Assembly: GCF_041529975.1 (NCBI RefSeq)
Contig: NZ_CP168030.1
Coordinates: forward strand, 930,001 to 994,000
Length of the DNA: 64,000 nucleotides
Source of the DNA: Microbacterium maritypicum
Lineage (GTDB): Bacteria > Actinomycetota > Actinomycetes > Actinomycetales > Microbacteriaceae
Reading direction: 5' to 3'
A model generated the notes under the pieces. It was not told the DNA's origin, did not search any database, and saw only the letters and a list, made by a program, of their open reading frames with translations. A program made the position numbers and the translations under genes. Of this stretch, positions 18,273 to 27,669 are shown piece after piece. Position 1 is the stretch's first letter; each line of letters opens with the position of its first letter.

Positions 18273-19730
18273 TCAGGCGCGAGCGGTTTCGCGCTTCTTG
18301 GCGCTCTTCGCCTTCTTGGCCTTCTTCGCCTTCCGCCGATCCGTCGACGTCTCGCCGTCGAGGTCGTGCGTCGAGCCGTAGGTGTAGGAGCCGTAGCCGT
18401 AGCTGTCGGGGCCCTTGGTTGGCAGCATCGTGACGACCACGCCGAGCATCTGCACGCCGGCGTTCTCGAGTGCGCGCAGTGCTCCGGAGAGCTCCTGCTT
18501 CTTGGTCTTGCCGGAGGCGGCGGCGAGGATCACTCCGCGGGTCTTGCTTCCCACCACGGCCGCGTCGGTCACCAGCAGCAGCGGCGGGGCATCGATCAGC
18601 ACGTAGTCGAAGTAGTCGCCGAGCGACGTGAGCACCTGATCCATCGCGGCCGAGCCGAGCAGCTCGCTGGGGTTCGGCGGGACCTGCCCGCTCGGCAGGA
18701 CGTACAGGTCGGACGTGCCCCACTTCTGCAGCGCGTCGGCCACGTCCACGCGTCCGATGAGCACGTCGGTGAGTCCGACGCCGCCCTCGATGCCCAGGTA
18801 GTCGGCCACGCGGGGCAGCCGCAGGTCGCCGTCGACCAGGGCCACGCGGGCTCCCGTCTCGGCGAGGGCGATGGCGAGGTTGGCGGTGGTCGTAGACTTT
18901 CCTTCGCCGGGGCCGGCGCTGGAGACGACGAAGATGCGGGGGCCCGAGTCGAGGTTGAGGAACTGCAGGTTCGTACGCAGGCTGCGGAACGATTCGGCGC
19001 GCGGGCTGCGCGGATCGGCGTGCACGATGAGGGGCCGCTTGGTGGCATCCGGGTCGTACGCGATGCCGCCGAGGACGGGGCGATCGGTGAGCGCCTCGAT
19101 GTCGTGGAGCGTGTGGATGCGGTTGTCGAGCACGGTGCGGAGCATCGCGATGCCGAGGCCGAGTGCGAGGCCGATGATGCCGCCGAGGATGATCAGCAGG
19201 CGCACGTTGGGGCTCGTCGGCGTGGAGGAGGCGATGGCGGGCTCGGTCACGGTGATGCGCACCGGGCTGACGGCATCTTCGGTGGCGGGCTGCTCGAGCG
19301 TCTTCTGCACGGCGTCCTGGAAGCTCACTGCGACGGCATTGGCGATGGCCGCGGCCTGCTCGGGGTCTCCGTCGGTCACACTGACGTCGATCAGGACCGT
19401 GTTGAGCGGCGTGGTCGCGGTGACGCGGCTACTGAGGCCCGAGACCGAGTCGTCGAGGCCGAGCTCGTCGATCACGGGTTCGAGCACGAGCGCCGTGCCG
19501 ACGACGTCGACGTAGCTCGTGACCATCTGTCGTGCGAAGGTCGTGCCCTGCACGAGGTCGCCGGTGGCGGCGCCCTCGGTGCGGACCGAGACGTACAGCT
19601 GCGTCGATGCGACGTACTTCGGCTGCTGGAGTGCGGCATAGCCGGCACCGCCGGCGAGGCCGAGGACCATCAGGACGAGGATCAGGATCCAGTTTCTGTG
19701 CAGCACACGCACATAGTCGCGAAGTTCCAC
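18273..19730 (-). CDS. Polysaccharide tyrosine autokinase (Wzc/CapAB-like), copy 1
   Basis: 485 residues from a GTG with GGGGA upstream. An N-terminal chain-length-determinant (Wzz) domain with one membrane helix near residue 17-37 and a second near 190 is fused to a BY-kinase domain. Walker A (GPGEGKSTT), Walker A' (ALVDGDLRLP) and Walker B (YVLIDAPP) are intact. The tail has a Tyr cluster (YGYGSYTYG), the usual autophosphorylation site, then a Lys/Ala-rich end. It controls length and export of capsule or exopolysaccharide. A second copy lies immediately upstream and a third at 43898. Confidence 0.93.
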   Translation of the reverse strand: MELRDYVRVLHRNWILILVLMVLGLAGGAGYAALQQPKYVASTQLYVSVRTEGAATGDLVQGTTFARQMVTSYVDVVGTALVLEPVIDELGLDDSVSGLSSRVTATTPLNTVLIDVSVTDGDPEQAAAIANAVAVSFQDAVQKTLEQPATEDAVSPVRITVTEPAIASSTPTSPNVRLLIILGGIIGLALGLGIAMLRTVLDNRIHTLHDIEALTDRPVLGGIAYDPDATKRPLIVHADPRSPRAESFRSLRTNLQFLNLDSGPRIFVVSSAGPGEGKSTTTANLAIALAETGARVALVDGDLRLPRVADYLGIEGGVGLTDVLIGRVDVADALQKWGTSDLYVLPSGQVPPNPSELLGSAAMDQVLTSLGDYFDYVLIDAPPLLLVTDAAVVGSKTRGVILAAASGKTKKQELSGALRALENAGVQMLGVVVTMLPTKGPDSYGYGSYTYGSTHDLDGETSTDRRKAKKAKKAKSAKKRETARA

Positions 19731-19842
19731 GCGGCAGATTCCCCCTGATGCAATGCGACCGCTGCCGATCAAGGCGGGCCGTGAAAACGGTATCCCGGTA
19801 TTCTTCCACAGCGACGGTGGGACGACCGGCCGCTGCGTGTGG

Positions 19843-21195
19843 TCAGTGCGTCGTCGCCGCCGCGGCGGTGCCGTAGGCCGTGCTCGCGGCCGCGCTGACC
19901 GGTGCCTTCGTCAACACGGTGCCGAGCACTCGGGCTCCGACCGACTCGATGCTCTTGGCCGCGTCGGTGAGCCGGTTGGCCTGCGACGATCCGGCGGCGG
20001 CGATCAGGAGGGCTCCCGTCGTGACGCGCGCGATCACGGCGGCGTCCGTCACGAGCAGCAGCGGAGGGGCGTCGATGATGACGACGTCGAAGGCCTCTGT
20101 GAGCGTCTCGATCAGACTCTCCATCGCGGAAGAGCCGAGCAGCTCGGCCGGGTTCGGCGGCACGGTGCCGGCCGGGAGGACGAACAGGGCGCTGCGGCCC
20201 CAGCGCTGGATGACGTCGTTGAGCTGCACGCGTCCGGCCAGCACATCGCTGAGCCCGATCCCGCCCTCGATACCGAAGTACTCCGCCACGCGGGGGAGCC
20301 GGAGGTCGCCGTCGAGCAGGGCCACGCGCTGACCGGCGTCGGCGAAGGCGAGCGCCAGGTTCGCCGCGGTGGTCGACTTGCCCTCGCCCGGGCCGGAGCT
20401 GGTCACGACGAACACGCCCTGGTTGCCGGAGAAGAAGAAGCGCACGTTGGTGCGGAGGCTGCGGTAGGCCTCGGCGCGGAGGCCGTGCGGTGCGGTGCTC
20501 ATGGCGAGGGGGTGCTCTCTCGTGTCCGGGTCGAGCGGGATCTGTCCGAGGACGGGAACCGGCACGGCGGCCTCGACGTCGGCGGCGACGCGCACCCGGC
20601 GGTCGAGCGTCGCACGCAGGAGAGCGACGCCGACGCCGACCGCGAGCCCGAGCAGCGAGCCGATGATGAGAGACAGGGAGAGGTTCGGCGCGACGGGATT
20701 CGTCGGCACCTGAGCGGGTTCGAGCGTGACGATGCGGATGCTGAACGCAGCCGCCTGTTCCCGGCTCTCGAGCGTGTCGGTGACGACCGTGGCGAAGCTG
20801 TCGGCGACGGCGTTCGCGATGCGGGCGGCCTGCCCCGGGTTGCGGTTGTCGACGGTGATCGTGATGATCGCGCTGTTGAGGGGTGCGGAGGCGCTGATGC
20901 CCGTGGGGGCTGCGGAGAGGCCGAGGTCTTCGACGACGGGATCGAGCACGAGTGAGCTCGTGATGAGTGAGCGGTAGGTCTCGACAGCCTGCTTCGCGTA
21001 GCCGGTCGCGAGCGAGCGCTCCGCGGGCGTGGCGGTGTCGGCGACCTGCACGGCCACCATGACCTCGGTCGAAGCCTGGTAGCGGGGAGGAGTGAGCATC
21101 GCGACCAGCGCGCCGGTGGAGAGCCCGATCAGAACACTCGCGACGATGACGACGATCTGTCGACGGAACACCCGAAGGTAGTCATGGATGTCCAT
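19843..21195 (-). CDS. Polysaccharide tyrosine autokinase (Wzc/CapAB-like), copy 2
   Basis: 450 residues. Same layout as copy 1: Wzz domain with flanking membrane helices, then a BY-kinase with Walker A (GPGEGKSTT), A' (ALLDGDLRLP) and B (VVIIDAPP) intact. The C-terminal tail is short and Ala/Thr-rich with a single Tyr (STAYGTAAAATTH), so it lacks the Tyr cluster seen in copies 1 and 3. It may phosphorylate or regulate another copy rather than itself. Divergent from the secreted-type protein at 21266; 112 bp precede copy 1. Confidence 0.92.
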   Translation of the reverse strand: MDIHDYLRVFRRQIVVIVASVLIGLSTGALVAMLTPPRYQASTEVMVAVQVADTATPAERSLATGYAKQAVETYRSLITSSLVLDPVVEDLGLSAAPTGISASAPLNSAIITITVDNRNPGQAARIANAVADSFATVVTDTLESREQAAAFSIRIVTLEPAQVPTNPVAPNLSLSLIIGSLLGLAVGVGVALLRATLDRRVRVAADVEAAVPVPVLGQIPLDPDTREHPLAMSTAPHGLRAEAYRSLRTNVRFFFSGNQGVFVVTSSGPGEGKSTTAANLALAFADAGQRVALLDGDLRLPRVAEYFGIEGGIGLSDVLAGRVQLNDVIQRWGRSALFVLPAGTVPPNPAELLGSSAMESLIETLTEAFDVVIIDAPPLLLVTDAAVIARVTTGALLIAAAGSSQANRLTDAAKSIESVGARVLGTVLTKAPVSAAASTAYGTAAAATTH

Positions 21196-21265
21196 AGCTC
21201 TCCAGCATGGTCGGGTGCGATCGGCGGTATCGTCTTCCGAGACTACCGATTCCTATGAAGGCGAC

Positions 21266-22471
21266 ATGACGCACCTCAACGATCTCTTCCCCGACGGGCC
21301 CCGCGCCGGCGACGCAGGGAGTGTGGTGCTCGACGACCACCACACGGCTCGCCGGTTGCGGGAGATGATCGGGGAGCCGCGGCAGAGTGGCGCAGCGGCG
21401 ACGTCCGACGCAGACGCCAGGGCGCTCGCCGACATGGTTCAGGCTGCCGCCCGCACCGCCGTTCCGGTCGGTGCAGGTTCCGGGGAGTCCTCCCGTTCGA
21501 AGAAGCGCCCGAGACGGTCGGTCGACGCCGTGACGCTGTCGGCTGCCTCGCTCGCCGTCGTGGCGCTGGTCGTCGCCGGCACCGTCGGCGGCATCCAGAT
21601 GGCGACGGCCAGCCCGGCCGCGAGTGCCGTGGAGTCGTTGGAGGCCGATGAGGCCGCCCTCCTGAATGCTCACCAGTCCCTGAAGACGGCTCAGGACCGG
21701 CTCATCGCCGACATCGACGCGCAGACGGCGGAAGTCGCCCCGCTTCGGAGTGCGCTCACCGGGACGAGCACCGCCCCCGATCCGGCCGGTGAGACCGACG
21801 ATGCGCCGATCGCGGTGACCGACGCCGCCACGCTCGCCACGGCGCTCGCGGCCGTCGACGCCTACGCCTCGGGGCTGGCGGCGATCACCGTTCCCGAGCT
21901 GCCCGCCGAGTACGCACGTGCCGACATCGACGAGGATTCGCTCGTGGAGGTCGGCGGCGCGATCGACGGCGTGCAGGAGCGTCTGGTCGCGATGGATGAC
22001 GCGACCGCCGAAATGCGGGCGGTTCGGGAGCGGCTCGATGCTCTCCGGCCCGCCGCAGACGCGGCGGTGGATGCGTACGCCGCCTCGTTCGTGCCTGCAG
22101 CCCAGGCCGCGCTCGGCCGCTATCCGGATGGCGAGGAGTCGCTGCGTGCGGCTGTGACCGCTGCGGCGGCGCGCGTCGCTGCCGCGGATCTGTGGACGGT
22201 CGAGGGACGTTCGGCGCTGGCGGCCTACCGGGATGCGTTCGTCGCTTTGGCTGCGGACCAGCTGCGGTTCGAGATCGAGCGCGACCAGCGCGAGGACATG
22301 AACCAGTGGCAGCCGCAGCAACAGCAGCAGCAGGGCGACGGGACTCAGAATCCGCCCACGGAGGGAAGCACCGATCCGGGAACCGGCGTCACTCCGCCGG
22401 TCACGGACCCCGGTAGCGGTGACCCGGACCCCGGCACCGACCCGCCGCCGGACGGAGAGGGAACGCCATAA
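21266..22471 (+). CDS. Membrane-anchored extracytoplasmic protein, unknown family
   Basis: 401 residues from the ATG at 21266 (GAAGG upstream). A cytoplasmic head of about 85 residues ends in KKRPRR, then one membrane helix (about 90-110). The outer part is Ala/Asp/Glu-rich and mostly helical (repeated AAVDAYA and TAEMRAVRERLDAL style segments), followed by a Q-run and a Pro/Gly/Asp-rich disordered tail. I do not recognise the family. Placement between the Wzc pair and the dehydratase suggests a role in exopolysaccharide assembly or attachment. Confidence 0.7.
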   Translation: MTHLNDLFPDGPRAGDAGSVVLDDHHTARRLREMIGEPRQSGAAATSDADARALADMVQAAARTAVPVGAGSGESSRSKKRPRRSVDAVTLSAASLAVVALVVAGTVGGIQMATASPAASAVESLEADEAALLNAHQSLKTAQDRLIADIDAQTAEVAPLRSALTGTSTAPDPAGETDDAPIAVTDAATLATALAAVDAYASGLAAITVPELPAEYARADIDEDSLVEVGGAIDGVQERLVAMDDATAEMRAVRERLDALRPAADAAVDAYAASFVPAAQAALGRYPDGEESLRAAVTAAAARVAAADLWTVEGRSALAAYRDAFVALAADQLRFEIERDQREDMNQWQPQQQQQQGDGTQNPPTEGSTDPGTGVTPPVTDPGSGDPDPGTDPPPDGEGTP

Positions 22472-22543
22472 CGCTCAGACCTGGTCATTCGCTGTGAGAA
22501 CATATCTCCAGGAGAGTGAATAAGTCTGAGGGGGCTCCGTATC

Positions 22544-24406
22544 TTGATTCCGGATGGGTCTGTCGACGTGTCTACCGGCAATATTCCAATATTGTCTGAG
22601 GTGTCGGTGAAGCAGCGGCGACGCCGCATGCTGGCCGCGGCGGTCGATGGGCTCGCCTGGACTTTCGGCGTCGTGCTGGCGATCGCGCTCCGCTTCGAGT
22701 TCATGATGGACGCGGAGGGGTGGATCTCGACCATCGTGCTCGCGCTCGCCGCCGGCATCATCCAGATGGCGGTCGGATTCGCGACAGCCCTCTACCGCGG
22801 GCGCTTCACCTACGGCTCGTTCGACGAGGTCCGCGCGGTGGCGTTGATCGTCGTGATCGAGGCGATCCTGCTGTCCCTCATCGTCATCCCGATCGGCCCG
22901 GTGGTCGGCATCCCGCGCGGAACGCTGCTGCTCGCCTTCCCCTTCGTGCTGCTGCTGATGTTCGGCGTGCGCTACGTGGCCCGCCTCGCGATCGAGCGCG
23001 CACGCAAACCCGGTGCGGATGCCGAGGCAGCACTGATCATCGGTGCGGGATTCCTCGGCGACAAGCTGCTCGCGAACGTCACGACCGATCCGTCTTCGCC
23101 GATCCGGCCCGTCGGCCTTTTGGACGACGACCCGGCCAAGCGCAACCTGCGACTGCGCGGCGTCCCGGTGCTGGGCACCACGCGCGACATCGCGTCGGCC
23201 GCCCGGACCACCGGTGCAAAGCTCGCGGTCATCGCCATCCCGAATGCCGACAGCACCCTGCTGCGTGCGCTGAGCGACCGTGCCGAGAGTGCCGGTCTGC
23301 GCGTCGCGGTCACCCCCACGCTCGCGACGCTCGCGTCGGGGGAGCAGTCCGTCACCGACGTGCGCGACATCAGCATCGAGGACCTGATCGGACGCCACCC
23401 CGTCGACACGAACGTCGAGCTGATCGCCGGGTACATCACCGGTCGACGCGTGCTGGTGACCGGTGCCGGTGGCTCCATCGGTTCGGAGCTGTGCCGACAG
23501 TTGGCCAAGTACGGGCCGAGCGAGCTGATCATGATCGACCGCGACGAGACCGGACTCCAGGTGGCCCAGCTCGGGACGCTCGGACACGGGCTGCTCGATT
23601 CTCGCGACGTCGTCCTCGCGGACATCCGAGAAGAGCAGAACCTGCTCGACATCTTCGTCGACCGGCGCCCCGAGGTCGTGTTCCACGCGGCCGCTCTGAA
23701 GCACCTGCCGATGCTCGAGCAGTACCCCGACGAGGCGTGGAAGACGAACGTGCTGGGCACGCTCAACGTGATCAACGCCGCGCGTGCCGTCGGCGTCGAC
23801 ACCTTCGTCAACATCTCCACCGACAAAGCGGCCAACCCGACGAGCGTGCTCGGACACTCCAAGCGCGTCGCCGAGAAGCTCACCGCCTGGGCGGGATCCG
23901 TGACCGGGATGCGGTACCTCTCGGTGCGGTTCGGCAACGTGATCGGCAGCCGCGGGTCGATGCTGCCGACGTTCCAGCGGCTGATCGCCGAGGGGCGGCC
24001 GATCACGGTCACCCATCCCGAGGCGACGCGGTATTTCATGACGATCCCCGAGGCGTGCCAGCTGGTCGTCCAGGCGGGCGGCATCGGGCGTGCGGGCGAG
24101 GTGCTGATCCTCGACATGGGTGAGCCGGTGTCGATCCTCGAGGTCGCCAAGCGCATGATCGCGATGTCGGGCAAGAGCGTCGAGATCGTGTTCACCGGAC
24201 TCCGCCGCGGCGAGAAGCTGCACGAAGAGCTCGTCGGTTCGCGCGAGAACCTGGAGCGGCCCTTCCACCCGAAGGTGTCGCACACGCGGGCCGACATCAT
24301 CACGCCCGAGCGGCTCGACAAGGCGGGCTGGATGGACCGGATGTACGCGAGCCCGCGGATCAATGACACGGTGGCGATCGAGCCGATCGACGTTGGACGC
24401 CGCTGA
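22544..24406 (+). CDS. WbpM/FlaA1-like nucleotide-sugar 4,6-dehydratase (CapD family)
   Basis: 620 residues. Four membrane helices occupy about residues 30-140. A first Rossmann-like domain (LIIGAGFLGDKLL) follows, then the catalytic SDR domain from about 303: VLVTGAGGSIGSELCRQL, and NISTDKAANPTSVLGHSKR, the altered S-M-K type site of WbpM-like enzymes. These dehydrate UDP-GlcNAc to a 4-keto-6-deoxy sugar (inverting or not). I place the start at TTG 22544 behind GAGGGGG; GTG codons at 22601 or 22607 are alternatives. It abuts the WbpL-SDR fusion, its likely next enzyme. Confidence 0.92.
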   Translation: MIPDGSVDVSTGNIPILSEVSVKQRRRRMLAAAVDGLAWTFGVVLAIALRFEFMMDAEGWISTIVLALAAGIIQMAVGFATALYRGRFTYGSFDEVRAVALIVVIEAILLSLIVIPIGPVVGIPRGTLLLAFPFVLLLMFGVRYVARLAIERARKPGADAEAALIIGAGFLGDKLLANVTTDPSSPIRPVGLLDDDPAKRNLRLRGVPVLGTTRDIASAARTTGAKLAVIAIPNADSTLLRALSDRAESAGLRVAVTPTLATLASGEQSVTDVRDISIEDLIGRHPVDTNVELIAGYITGRRVLVTGAGGSIGSELCRQLAKYGPSELIMIDRDETGLQVAQLGTLGHGLLDSRDVVLADIREEQNLLDIFVDRRPEVVFHAAALKHLPMLEQYPDEAWKTNVLGTLNVINAARAVGVDTFVNISTDKAANPTSVLGHSKRVAEKLTAWAGSVTGMRYLSVRFGNVIGSRGSMLPTFQRLIAEGRPITVTHPEATRYFMTIPEACQLVVQAGGIGRAGEVLILDMGEPVSILEVAKRMIAMSGKSVEIVFTGLRRGEKLHEELVGSRENLERPFHPKVSHTRADIITPERLDKAGWMDRMYASPRINDTVAIEPIDVGRR

Positions 24407-26415
24407 TGGCGGCTGAGCTCTGGCTCGTCGGCACTCTCGCGCTGGTTCTCGGCGCAGTGCTGCCCTTCGCCATTCGTCCGCTGCTCTCCAGGATCGGCGC
24501 CGTCGACGTGCCAAACGAGCGCTCCTCGCACTCTGCTCCTACCCTCCGGGGAGGAGGACTGGCGCCTCTGCTTGCCTGGGACGCGGCACTCATCTTGGCG
24601 ATTGCGCTCGGTATGGATGCCGTGCCACTTGTGCTTCTCCTGATCGCGACGAACTCGGCAGCGGCGGTCGGTTTCGCGGACGATCTGCTCAGTCTCGGCT
24701 CGGGCTTGCGGTTGTCTCTGCAGCTCATCATCGGGCTTGGGGCCAGCATCGTCATCCTCGCGGTCGCGTCGCAATCCGGGTGGTGGGCGATCATCGGGAT
24801 GATCTTCATCGCCGGGTACATCAACGTTGCCAACTTCATCGACGGCATCAACGGCATCTCCGGGATCCACGGGGCGGTTGCCGGAGTGGCATTCGTCGTC
24901 GCGGGCGTCGCATCCGATCAGCCGTGGCTTGCAGCGTCCGGCGTCATTCTCGCCGCCGCCTTCACCTCCTTCCTGCCTTGGAACCTGCGGCGACCGCATC
25001 TTTTCCTCGGGGATACCGGAAGCTACTTGCTCGGATCAGCGATCGGAGTGATCGTCGTGATGGCTCTGTCGCTCGGCGTAAGTCCGCTTCTCGTCGTGCC
25101 GGTTCTCGCACCGTGGCTGGCCGACACCGGTGCGACCGTCGTGCGGCGATTCGCGCGCGGTGAGGGAGTGTTGTCGGCACACCGTACGCACGCGTATCAA
25201 CGGCTGACGGACACGGGGCTCGTCCACGGTTCGGTGACGGTAGTCGTCGGCGCTATTAGCGTGGCGACGGCGTTCATCGGGTACCTCGCCTGGAACGGTG
25301 CACTACCGATCTGGGCAGGACTGGCGATCATCGTCGCCCTCTGCGCGTTCTATCTGGCGCTGCCGAGACTGCGAGGTTCGCGCCTGCCGAGTTCGCCTCA
25401 CCGTCCGCTCGCCGCTTCCGCCGAGGTCGTGCCCGCGCCCTCGGCGCCGGGGAAGCGACGCCGATGGGCCGTCATCGGAGCGTCAGGTTTCGTCGGCGCT
25501 GGTGTGGTGCGCCACCTGCGCGCTCGTGGATACGAGGTGGTCGAGCTGCCGGCACCTCGGCTTGAGTATGACGTCGATGTTCTCGACGGCGTCGTGCTCG
25601 CCGCGTCTGCCAAAACGGACGCTTCCCTCGCGGGAATGGTCGAACAGCTGGTCGGTGTCGATGTGGTGGTCAATGCGGCAGGAGCGGCTGCGCCGGACGG
25701 CGATGCGACGCGACAGCTCTGGGGTGCGAACGCATATCTGCCTGCGGTCCTCGCTCAGGCGAGCCGACAGGCCCGAGCCGTGCGCTTCGTGCAACTCAGC
25801 TCTGCGGCGGTGCAGGGGCGTACGCGGAGACTCGATGAGACGCCCAGGTACGCGCCGTTCTCCCCCTACTCGCGATCGAAAGCGTTGGGCGAGCTCGCCC
25901 TCCTCGCAGTGGCTGGGACGGATCCGAACGCCACGGGTGGAATCGTCATCGTGCGTGCCACCTCGGTTCAGGGGCCGGGTAGGCCAACCACCCAGAATCT
26001 TCGACGTCTCGCTGGCTCCCGCCTGGCAAGCGTTGCTGCCCCCGGCACTCAGCCGTCGGTCGTGAGCGGCCTCCACGGTCTCGCTGCCACGATCGAGTCG
26101 ATCGGCACCGAGCAGGGCGAAGTGCCCGGCATCGTCTTGCAGCCCTGGGAGGGCTTGTCCGTCGCCGACGTCCTGCGCGTGGCTGGAGGCGAGCGGTCAC
26201 CGCTGGTCATCCCGCGATGGCTCTGCTCCTCGGCGCTCTCGGCAGGTTATTTCGCGGGACGCATCGCACCTCAGTTCGCCGGCCTGGCGAGGCGCCTCGA
26301 GATGATGTGGTTCGGACAATCTCAGGTGAGCGGATGGGCGAGCGACAGAGTGTCTCGAGACGATAGCTGGTTGCGCGACGTGCTCGCAGCAGGAGAGGCA
26401 CATCATGTCCGCTGA
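24406..26415 (+). CDS. Fusion: WbpL/WecA-like sugar-phosphate transferase plus NAD-dependent epimerase/reductase
   Basis: 669 residues. Residues 1 to about 325 form a multi-helix membrane transferase of the WecA/WbpL/MraY family: SRIGAVDVPNERSSHSAPTLRGGG, FADDLLSLG, NFIDGINGISG and FLGDTGSYLLG are the substrate and metal motifs. From about 347, RWAVIGASGFVGAGVVRHLRARG begins an SDR domain with LSSAAVQG and a YSRSK catalytic pair. In Pseudomonas the separate WbpV (4-ketoreductase) and WbpL (FucNAc-1-P transferase) act after WbpM. One chain here would reduce the 4-keto sugar and load it onto undecaprenyl phosphate. No stop or frameshift interrupts the junction. Confidence 0.9.
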   Translation: MAAELWLVGTLALVLGAVLPFAIRPLLSRIGAVDVPNERSSHSAPTLRGGGLAPLLAWDAALILAIALGMDAVPLVLLLIATNSAAAVGFADDLLSLGSGLRLSLQLIIGLGASIVILAVASQSGWWAIIGMIFIAGYINVANFIDGINGISGIHGAVAGVAFVVAGVASDQPWLAASGVILAAAFTSFLPWNLRRPHLFLGDTGSYLLGSAIGVIVVMALSLGVSPLLVVPVLAPWLADTGATVVRRFARGEGVLSAHRTHAYQRLTDTGLVHGSVTVVVGAISVATAFIGYLAWNGALPIWAGLAIIVALCAFYLALPRLRGSRLPSSPHRPLAASAEVVPAPSAPGKRRRWAVIGASGFVGAGVVRHLRARGYEVVELPAPRLEYDVDVLDGVVLAASAKTDASLAGMVEQLVGVDVVVNAAGAAAPDGDATRQLWGANAYLPAVLAQASRQARAVRFVQLSSAAVQGRTRRLDETPRYAPFSPYSRSKALGELALLAVAGTDPNATGGIVIVRATSVQGPGRPTTQNLRRLAGSRLASVAAPGTQPSVVSGLHGLAATIESIGTEQGEVPGIVLQPWEGLSVADVLRVAGGERSPLVIPRWLCSSALSAGYFAGRIAPQFAGLARRLEMMWFGQSQVSGWASDRVSRDDSWLRDVLAAGEAHHVR

Positions 26416-27568
26416 ACGCCCGACGATCGTCTTCGGCGTCACGATCGACTACCAGCTTCGCTACCACGACGGCCTCTACCAGCGACTTGCCGATGAGGGG
26501 TGGGAAGTTCACGTTGTCGCCGGAGCCGGAGAAATCGGGCTGGGGCTCGGCAAGCACCCCGGCGTGACTAATCACGTCCTCGAAATGGCTCGCGCGCCGA
26601 GCCCCGTTGCCGACCTCCGTGGCCTGAAGGACTGGGTTCGGCTGTTGCGGCGGCTGCGGCCGGACGTTGTCGTTGTGGGTACTCCGAAGGCCGGGCTCCT
26701 TGGTGGTGTCGCTGCCCTTATCACCCGGGCGCCGGTGCGCGTATACGAACTTCACGGACTGCGTCTCGAGAGCGCGAGGGGGTTGCTGCGATCATTCCTT
26801 CGGATGATGGAGCGCATCAGCTGTGCCGCGTCGACTAGCGTCATCGCGGTCGGGCCATCACTTCGTGATCGTGCCGTCGCTGAGAGACTCGTCTCAGCGA
26901 AGAAGGTCGATGTCCTCGGCGCAGGCAGCCCGAACGGGGTGGATGTCGACCGCTTCAACGCCGCGACCCGTGACGAGGACACGCGCGCATCGCTTCTAGG
27001 GGAACTCGGAATACCGTCTTCCGCGCAGGTGGTCACGTTCGTCGGCCGGCTCACTGCCGACAAAGGCCTGGCGACACTCGCGGAGGCCATGCTGAAGGTC
27101 GAGCGCAAGACATCGGCGTGGCTCCTGGTCATCGGCGGAGTCGACGATCAGTCAGGGCTCGACGGGGAGCGCCATCTCCGGGAATCGCTGCCGCGGCTGT
27201 TGATCGTCGGCGAGGTCAACGACGTCGCCCCCTACCTGGCGATCTCCGACGTTTTCTGTCTGCCGAGTCGACGCGAAGGACTGCCGACCGTCGTCCTGGA
27301 GGCGTTCGCGGCGGGAGTTCCGGTCGTGGCGACGAAGGCCACAGGGATCGTCGACCTAGTCTCCGACGGAGACACGGGGCGACTGGCGCCCATCGACGAC
27401 GCTCCGGCGTTGGAGCAGCAACTTCTCGCTGCACTGCACGATCGAGTGGCATCACTGACTATGGCGGCCGCAGCATCCCGATTCGTCAGCGAGAAGTTCG
27501 CGAGGGAGACGGTCCAGGATGCATGGGTCGATACGGTAGAACTCATGCGTGCGGGCAGACATCGATGA
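26405..27568 (+). CDS. GT4 family glycosyltransferase
   Basis: 387 residues, overlapping the fusion gene by 11 bp. GT-B fold: an N-terminal acceptor domain (VFGVTIDYQLRYHDGLYQRLADEG) and a C-terminal donor domain with VVTFVGRLTADKGLATLAEAM and DVFCLPSRREGLPTVVLEAFAAGVPVVATKATG, the GT4 EX7E nucleotide-sugar site. It probably adds the second sugar to the lipid-linked acceptor made by the WbpL half. From about here to 33650 the DNA looks visibly less GC-biased at third positions than the housekeeping genes, as is common for polysaccharide loci. Confidence 0.9.
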   Translation: MSAERPTIVFGVTIDYQLRYHDGLYQRLADEGWEVHVVAGAGEIGLGLGKHPGVTNHVLEMARAPSPVADLRGLKDWVRLLRRLRPDVVVVGTPKAGLLGGVAALITRAPVRVYELHGLRLESARGLLRSFLRMMERISCAASTSVIAVGPSLRDRAVAERLVSAKKVDVLGAGSPNGVDVDRFNAATRDEDTRASLLGELGIPSSAQVVTFVGRLTADKGLATLAEAMLKVERKTSAWLLVIGGVDDQSGLDGERHLRESLPRLLIVGEVNDVAPYLAISDVFCLPSRREGLPTVVLEAFAAGVPVVATKATGIVDLVSDGDTGRLAPIDDAPALEQQLLAALHDRVASLTMAAAASRFVSEKFARETVQDAWVDTVELMRAGRHR

Positions 27569-27669
27569 CGGCCAATCCGAGTCTCGCCACTCCCGCACGA
27601 CGTGCCACGATCACTTCCACGGCTTCCTTCGAGATTCGCCGACCCGGATCCGACTAACGAGGTCAAGCA

